A stretch of DNA of 64,000 nt, taken from assembly GCA_002405835.1 (NCBI GenBank), contig DHMO01000002.1, positions 1 through 64,000 on the forward strand, read 5' to 3'. A model generated the notes under the pieces. It had not been told where the DNA came from and searched no databases. It worked only from the letters and a program-made list of their open reading frames with translations. The stretch comes from Lentisphaeria bacterium UBA4640 (GTDB lineage Bacteria; Verrucomicrobiota; Lentisphaeria; Victivallales; UBA1829). The translations under genes were made by a program, and so were the position numbers. This document shows positions 58,992 to 64,000 of the stretch, piece after piece (the stretch's first letter is position 1; every line of letters begins with the position of its first letter).

Positions 58992-61299
58992 CCGGCGTTG
59001 CCTCCTTGGGATAAGCCACCCGCGCATGAAGCATGGCGGTGAGCGTGTTTACAAAACTTTCTTTTATTGTGGTGAGTTCCTTGAATGTCAGGTTCGCAGC
59101 GTCGAGCTGATGACCGAGCATTCGCGAGAAGATGATTTCGTTGACCAGTTCTTCAATTTTGTTGTGTGTGGGTTTCTGAAGTGAGCGCGAGGCGGCTTCG
59201 CAGGCGTCCGCAAGCGAGAGAATCGCGATCTCTTTCGTCTGCGGAGTCGGTCCTTCATAGCGGTAGTCGTGCTCGTCGACGTTTTCTCCGGAGTCCTGAG
59301 CCTGCTTGTAGAAGAAGCGGACAAGGTCGGTTCCGTGGTGCTGCTGAATGGCGTCGCGCATGAGTTTTTTCAGTTTGTATTTGCGAGCGAGTTCAAGCCC
59401 TTCTTTCACATGATTGCGGATGATGAGCGCGCTGATTTTCGGCATGAGTTCGCGGTGTTTGTTTTCGCCGTTGTCGTTCTCGGAGAAATATTCGGGCTGG
59501 GCGAGCTTGCCGACGTCGTGGAAGAGCGCGCAGACGCGTGCCTTGATCGGATTCGCGCCGATCTCTTTCGCAGCCGCTTCGGCGAGCATGGAGACGACGA
59601 GACTGTGATGATAGGTTCCCGGCGCTTCAAACTGAAGACGCTTCAGAAGCGGATGATTGTAGTCGCTGTAGAGCAGGAGGGACATGTTGGTCGGGGTGTC
59701 GCAGCAGACTTCGAGGATGTAGAGTGTGACCTGCGTCACACCCGCCGTGAGCAGTCCGGTGGTGAAGGGAAGCAGGATGCTCCACGGGAAAAATTCGCGT
59801 CCCGGAACCGGAATGTCGCGCCAGATGAAGAGCAGACCGATTGCCAGCGAGGTCAGTGAGACGGAGAGGAACCCGTAGATGAAGTAGTTGCGGTAATTGA
59901 CGCAGCGGCGGACCGCATACGAGGCAATGGCGCTGATCATGAGTCCCATGAGCACGATGTGGAAGGAGCCGTAGACCGAAAACGCCGCAATGACGGAGAC
60001 GAAGAGTCCGGCGAACAGCGCGGTTCTCATTCCGTAGATGCAGGAGAGGATCATCGGTGCGAATCCGAGCGGGAGAGCGATGCAGATCAGCCACGGGGGA
60101 ATGGATTCGATTTCTCCGAACACCAGGAACATCCGGTAAGTGAGGACGTTCAGGAGAATTGAGAGGACCACGACGAATCCGATCATCCGCACGCGCTCCG
60201 CACTCTGCAGAATGTCCGGATTGATATGGTGCAGATAGATTCCGCAGAAGAGCAGAATGAAAAGTGTGGTCAGCAGGGATTTGCCCGCATGGTCGATCAG
60301 TTTCCCCGCATCCTGCCGGATATTGTCCCGCTGAATCCGCGAGATTTCCCGGTATTCCGCCAGAATTTTCTTGTTTTCCTCAGTCAGCTGTTCACCGGTT
60401 TTGACGATGATGTAGCCGCGGAAAATTTTCCGGATGACGGGCTTGACTCCCGCCATGGCTTTCTCTTTTTCCTTTTCGGTGAATGATTTGTCTTCGTGGA
60501 TTTCAACCTGTTCGAGCAGCGGTTTCAGAAGGTCGGAAAGAGCGCTCAGCGTTTCTGCCTTGTCCGCGGAATTGAAGGTTTCCAGCGCGTTCCCGCTGAT
60601 GACGGAAGCCGCTTCGGCTGCGGTCGGGATGTCCTTCCGAAGGAGCTGGTCGTGAATCCGTCCGTAGCCGTCGATGATGCGCAGGTATTTCGGCGCCTGG
60701 TCGCTGTTGCGTTCGGCGGCCGGGATGATTCCGTTGCTTGCCGCGATGTTCAGCTGTTTCTGAAGAGCGAGCGTGAGCTGTGGTGTGGTGGCGATGAGAT
60801 AGAGCCGTTTGAGTTCGGTTTCAGGAAGCGCGGCGATGCGCTTGCCCTCGGACGTGTCGGAAGCGATGTGCGGCTGTTTTGTTTTGAGCGCGGTTCCGCG
60901 GGACCGGATCTCCTGCAGGAGCTTGTCGAGTTCTCCGGAAATCTGCTGTATCTTGCTGTTGTCCAGACGGCAGTAGAGCGGAACTTTTGCTGCGGCGGAG
61001 TCGCGAAGCTGTTTCGTTTTGTCGCTGTCTTCGTAATCGAAATCGTTCTGAACATAGATGGTTGAGAATGCCGGCTGATCTCCCTTGAGATCTGGAGGCA
61101 GGGGCCGATAGAGCTGGTGCATCATGGAGAAGACGCTTGCGGCAAGGACGAGGAGCGCCATGACGGTCCATGCCGCGGGGCGGCTGTTCATGAGGTGCCT
61201 GTAGAGAGATTCCCTGCGGTTGACTTTGCGCGAGGTATTGAGCATTCCGCGCTGAGCCATCTTGCGTTTGGCCAGAATATTCCGTATAAAGGAAAACAT
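58930..61299 (-). CDS. 7TM-HD family phosphohydrolase (PgpH-like)
   Basis: A 789-residue membrane protein: N-terminal helix (about 48-66), extracytoplasmic 7TMR-HDED domain (about 75-340), seven transmembrane helices (about 350-545) and a cytoplasmic HD domain (about 555-760) with H-H-S-L-V-V-S, F-H-D-V-G-K (about 592-597), the N-H-V-K-E-G region and Q-Q-H-H-G-T-D-L. PgpH-type enzymes degrade cyclic di-AMP; that substrate is inferred. GGAGG site 7 bases before the ATG. Located between phoH and ybeY, the common order. Confidence 0.92.
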   Translation of the reverse strand: MFSFIRNILAKRKMAQRGMLNTSRKVNRRESLYRHLMNSRPAAWTVMALLVLAASVFSMMHQLYRPLPPDLKGDQPAFSTIYVQNDFDYEDSDKTKQLRDSAAAKVPLYCRLDNSKIQQISGELDKLLQEIRSRGTALKTKQPHIASDTSEGKRIAALPETELKRLYLIATTPQLTLALQKQLNIAASNGIIPAAERNSDQAPKYLRIIDGYGRIHDQLLRKDIPTAAEAASVISGNALETFNSADKAETLSALSDLLKPLLEQVEIHEDKSFTEKEKEKAMAGVKPVIRKIFRGYIIVKTGEQLTEENKKILAEYREISRIQRDNIRQDAGKLIDHAGKSLLTTLFILLFCGIYLHHINPDILQSAERVRMIGFVVVLSILLNVLTYRMFLVFGEIESIPPWLICIALPLGFAPMILSCIYGMRTALFAGLFVSVIAAFSVYGSFHIVLMGLMISAIASYAVRRCVNYRNYFIYGFLSVSLTSLAIGLLFIWRDIPVPGREFFPWSILLPFTTGLLTAGVTQVTLYILEVCCDTPTNMSLLLYSDYNHPLLKRLQFEAPGTYHHSLVVSMLAEAAAKEIGANPIKARVCALFHDVGKLAQPEYFSENDNGENKHRELMPKISALIIRNHVKEGLELARKYKLKKLMRDAIQQHHGTDLVRFFYKQAQDSGENVDEHDYRYEGPTPQTKEIAILSLADACEAASRSLQKPTHNKIEELVNEIIFSRMLGHQLDAANLTFKELTTIKESFVNTLTAMLHARVAYPKEATPDENDLFVDAAARKAAEQKDS

Positions 61300-61300
61300 G

Positions 61301-62326
61301 TTATTCCTCCCGGGTTGTTTCCGGTGCGCGGGAATCCTGTTCGTATGCGCTGACGATCCGTTCGACGAGGGAATGACGCATGACGTCTCCGCGGTCGAAG
61401 CGGCAGATGCTGATTCCGTCGATTTTCGAGAGAAGGCGGATCGCTTTGCCGAGTCCGCTTGCTTTCCGCGACGGCAGGTCTGTCTGTGACGGGTCGCCCG
61501 CCACCACGCACTGGGAGTTGAAGCCGAGACGCGTGAGGAACATGAGCATCTGGTCGTCGGTCGTGTTCTGCGCCTCGTCAAGGATGATGAAAGAGTTGTT
61601 GAGTGTGCGTCCGCGCATGAATGCCAGCGGGGCGAGTTCGATCATGCCGCGCTCGGTGAGTGTCGCGAGCTCCTGAGGCTCGATCATGTCGCGGAGCGCG
61701 TCGTGCAGCGGACGCAGATACGGGTTGATTTTGTCTTCGAGTTTGCCGGGGAGAAAGCCGAGGTTTTCGCCTGCTTCAACCGCCGGACGCGCCAGAATGA
61801 TGCGGTCGCGTTTGCCCGTCATGAGGGCGTTGACCGCCATTGCAACCGCCAGATAGGTCTTGCCGGTTCCGGCGGGACCGAGCGCGAACACGATATCGCT
61901 TTTGTTCATTGCTTCGACGTATGCGAGCTGGTTTCGTGTGCGCGGGACGATTTCCTGGCGTCTGCGGGAAATTTTGATTTTGGAAGCGAAGAAGTTCGAG
62001 AGTTCCGCCGGGCTTCCCGAGGAGTAGGATTTGAGCGCAAGGTCGAAATCCATCTGGCGGAGCGGTGCGCGGGTGTCCGCATGAAGCCGGAAGAGATGTT
62101 CGAGGAACGCTTTGGCGCGCTTGCCTGCCTCCGGATCGTCCGATTCCACCTTGATCCATGTATCCCGGGTGATGACGGTGACGCCGAAGGTCTCTTCGGT
62201 GTGCTTTACATTTGCGGAGATGTTTCCCGCAAAGACAGCATTGATCTCCGCTCCGGTTCCCTCGATGTAAGGAGAGGCTGCGGAGCGGGACGACAAAGGA
62301 TCAAGAGCTTCTTCGCCGCTGTTCAT
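61301..62326 (-). CDS. PhoH-family ATPase
   Basis: A 341-residue protein with an N-terminal KH-like part and a RecA-like ATPase core: G-P-A-G-T-G-K-T (Walker A), I-I-L-A-R-P-A-V-E-A-G-E-N-L-G-F-L-P-G, and F-I-I-L-D-E-A-Q-N-T (Walker B). These are diagnostic of the PhoH/YbeZ type that partners YbeY in RNA metabolism. It ends 2 bases before the HD gene. Confidence 0.94.
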   Translation of the reverse strand: MNSGEEALDPLSSRSAASPYIEGTGAEINAVFAGNISANVKHTEETFGVTVITRDTWIKVESDDPEAGKRAKAFLEHLFRLHADTRAPLRQMDFDLALKSYSSGSPAELSNFFASKIKISRRRQEIVPRTRNQLAYVEAMNKSDIVFALGPAGTGKTYLAVAMAVNALMTGKRDRIILARPAVEAGENLGFLPGKLEDKINPYLRPLHDALRDMIEPQELATLTERGMIELAPLAFMRGRTLNNSFIILDEAQNTTDDQMLMFLTRLGFNSQCVVAGDPSQTDLPSRKASGLGKAIRLLSKIDGISICRFDRGDVMRHSLVERIVSAYEQDSRAPETTREE

Positions 62327-62334
62327 GGAGCGTT

Positions 62335-63015
62335 TCAGTTCCCTTCCGGAGCGGCGGTTTTTTCCGGAGCCGCCGCAGGCTTTTCGGCCGCCGTTTTTTG
62401 CGCGGCGGGTTCCGCAACGGTCTTTTGCACTTTTGCGCGGATCAGCGGGACTGTGAGTTTCATGCCCGGTTTGAGCATGTTCGGATTGTCATTGAGCTGT
62501 TTCCGGTTGGCATCGAAGATGAAGCCCCAGAATTTGCCGTGTTTGTACTCTGCCGCCGCAATGGAGGAGAGAGTTTCGCCTTTTTTGACGATATGCTCGC
62601 GGGTCTCCCCGGTGAGTTCGAAATCACGCGGGAAGAATACCGGAGTGGATTTTTTTGCTTCGGGAGCCGGCTTTTCCGTCGGAGCGGGCTTTGCGGCCTG
62701 CCCGGCCTGCGCTGTTTGCGCGGGCGGAACCGGAGGCTCCTCAATGGAGGCGGGTTTCTCCGCCTCAGTTTTGGTGTCGAGAGTGGAAACGATTCCCGCA
62801 TCTTCCGTATCTGCTGCGTTCGCGGGAGCGGCGGGAGCCTCTTCCTGGACGACGATTACGAGCTTCGGATCGGGCGCAGCCTGCGGGAGGGTGTCGCCTT
62901 TCCAGCCGTATTCCTGCTTGAGACGGGTTTCGACGGTTTCCTCTTTTGCGGAGTTGCACGCAGTGAATGCTGCGGCGAGCGAAAGAGCCGTAAATGCGAG
63001 AATCAGTTTCTTCAT
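62335..63015 (-). CDS. LysM-domain lipoprotein
   Basis: A 226-residue lipoprotein: signal peptide ending A-A-F-T-A-C (lipobox, lipidated Cys), an Ala/Pro/Glu-rich linker (about 40-130), a LysM peptidoglycan-binding domain (about 140-190; H-I-V-K-K-G-E-T-L-S-S-I-A, N-P-N-M-L-K-P-G-M-K-L-T-V-P) and an Ala/Pro/Lys-rich tail. Probably tethers outer membrane to wall. Lies between fabF and phoH. Confidence 0.9.
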   Translation of the reverse strand: MKKLILAFTALSLAAAFTACNSAKEETVETRLKQEYGWKGDTLPQAAPDPKLVIVVQEEAPAAPANAADTEDAGIVSTLDTKTEAEKPASIEEPPVPPAQTAQAGQAAKPAPTEKPAPEAKKSTPVFFPRDFELTGETREHIVKKGETLSSIAAAEYKHGKFWGFIFDANRKQLNDNPNMLKPGMKLTVPLIRAKVQKTVAEPAAQKTAAEKPAAAPEKTAAPEGN

Positions 63016-63023
63016 ATCGAACC

Positions 63024-64000
63024 TCAGACTTTCTTGACGATGATCACGCCGTTGTGTCCGCCGAATCCAAGATTGGTGTTGACGGCGACATTGACCGTGC
63101 GTTCGCGCGCCGTGTTCGGGGTGCAGTCGAGATCGCACTCCGGATCCGGTGTCGTGTAGTTGATGGTCGGGGGGATGATGCCCGTCTGCATCGCCTTGAG
63201 ACAGACGATGGTTTCGAGTCCGCCCGCAGCGCCGAGGGAGTGTCCCATGCAGCCTTTTGTACTGCTCATCGCGAGTTTGTGTGCGGCTTCGCCGAATGCT
63301 GTCTTGATTGCGGCCGTTTCAAACTTGTCGTTGAGCGAGGTGCTGGTGCCGTGGGCGTTGATGTAGTCGACCTGATCCGGATTGAGTCCGGCGTTGTTGA
63401 GCGCCATGGTGAGAGCGCGTGCGCCGCCTTCTCCGCCGGGAGCGGGGGAGGTGATGTGATACGCGTCGCCCGTTGCGCCGTAGCCGACGATTTCGCCGTA
63501 GATTTTAGCACCGCGCGCTTTGGCGTGTTCGTATTCTTCGAGAATCAGGATTCCGGCGCCTTCCGCCATGACGAATCCGTCGCGGTCCTTGTCGAACGGA
63601 CGGCTGGCGCGGGTCGGGTCGTCATTGCGCTGGCTGAGCGCCTTCATGGAGCAGAATCCGGCGAAACCGAGTCTGGAAACGGATGCTTCCGCGCCGCCGG
63701 TAATCATCATATCTGCATCGCCGCGCTTGACCATCCAGTAGGATTCCCCGATGGAGTGGGTTGCGGTGGAGCAGGCGGAAACGACTGCGTGGTTCGGTCC
63801 CTTCGCGCCGTAGCGGATGGAGAGGGAGCCGGAAGCCATGTCGATAATCATCATGGGGATGAGGAACGGACTGACGCGGTTCGGACCCTGCTGGAGCAGC
63901 TTCATGCACTGTTCTTCCATTGTGCGGATTCCGCCGATTCCGCTTCCGACGCAAACACCGATGCGGCTGGGATCGACAACGGAACCGTCGCGGACGTCGA
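63024..64000 (-). CDS. fabF: 3-oxoacyl-[acyl-carrier-protein] synthase II, N-terminus outside window
   Basis: The C-terminal 325 or so residues of a beta-ketoacyl-ACP synthase II, condensing malonyl-ACP with acyl-ACP in fatty-acid elongation. The catalytic Cys lies in S-A-C-S-T-A-T-H-S, the two catalytic His in N-A-H-G-T-S-T and K-G-C-M-G-H-S-L-G-A-A-G-G, and the ending N-L-G-F-G-G-H-N is typical. The frame is open to 64000. First visible gene of the reverse-strand block. Confidence 0.95.
   Translation of the reverse strand, partial: DVRDGSVVDPSRIGVCVGSGIGGIRTMEEQCMKLLQQGPNRVSPFLIPMMIIDMASGSLSIRYGAKGPNHAVVSACSTATHSIGESYWMVKRGDADMMITGGAEASVSRLGFAGFCSMKALSQRNDDPTRASRPFDKDRDGFVMAEGAGILILEEYEHAKARGAKIYGEIVGYGATGDAYHITSPAPGGEGGARALTMALNNAGLNPDQVDYINAHGTSTSLNDKFETAAIKTAFGEAAHKLAMSSTKGCMGHSLGAAGGLETIVCLKAMQTGIIPPTINYTTPDPECDLDCTPNTARERTVNVAVNTNLGFGGHNGVIIVKKV

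Noticed and set aside
1..64000. CRISPR arrays, insertion sequences, prophage, rRNA
   Set aside because: No regularly spaced repeats, transposase or integrase domains, or rRNA-like stretches were seen on either strand.

Overview
The window comes from the chromosome of a Gram-negative, carbohydrate-degrading bacterium. It most resembles the Lentisphaerota (Victivallis-like). That placement is inferred from gene content: several type II/IV pseudopilin-like genes beside glycoside hydrolase genes, three GH78-type rhamnosidases, a sialate O-acetylesterase, a DUF4886 protein, LamG proteins, and outer-membrane markers (long YidC, a WaaP/Kdo-kinase-like protein). Base composition is moderately GC-rich. 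No insertion sequence, prophage, CRISPR array or rRNA was found.

Layout. At 1-68 lies the start of a pseudopilin gene. 0.25-4.95 kb is a reverse-strand housekeeping operon, rpmH-rnpA-yidD-yidC-jag-apgM, with a promoter and a terminator. 5.0-6.0 kb has tRNA-Gln, a methyltransferase and tRNA-Cys. 6.0-33.8 kb is an accessory carbohydrate region: a cytoplasmic GH78 and a GH29-like enzyme; a reverse operon of pseudopilin, small secreted protein and a giant glycosidase-esterase; a divergent GntR/LacI hybrid regulator; a decayed rtcB gene behind an intact sigma-54 promoter; a sialate O-acetylesterase; a second GH78; a forward operon of LacI regulator, pseudopilin, SGNH/DUF4886 protein, LamG protein and LamG-GH2 protein; a third GH78; and an AraC regulator. 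33.9-36.6 kb looks like an acquired cluster (truncated cyclophilin-like lipoprotein, alpha/beta hydrolase, LysR) with a broken native reading frame at its left edge. It is followed by a repeat-rich intergenic stretch and tRNA-Ser. 37.4-41.4 kb holds a LCAT-like lipase and an unusual hydrolase-acyltransferase fusion.

41.4-49.6 kb is the ribosomal protein block L22-S3-L16-L29-S17-L14-L24-L5-S14-S8-L6-L18-S5-L15-SecY. It lacks the usual upstream half (S10 to S19), L30, and the genes that normally follow secY. 49.6-52.65 kb has a LacI regulator, a GH113-like pseudogene and a GH5-like glycosidase. 52.65-64 kb is all reverse strand: manC, a YgjP-like metalloprotein, a membrane protein, and a compact cell-envelope/RNA block of fabF, LysM lipoprotein, phoH, HD-domain phosphohydrolase, ybeY, CNNM/CorC protein, DUF502 protein and a LPS-kinase-like protein.

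How the genes fit together. Secreted enzymes (signal peptides on the glycosidase-esterase, DUF4886, LamG and GH2 proteins) would act on a complex deacylatable glycan outside the cytoplasm. Rhamnosidases, the fucosidase-like enzyme and the sialate esterase, none with a signal peptide, would finish oligosaccharides inside. Each sub-locus has its own regulator (GntR/LacI, LacI, AraC, LacI). The two complete pseudopilin genes are the first or second genes of secreted-enzyme operons, which may mark a recurring regulator-pseudopilin-enzyme module.
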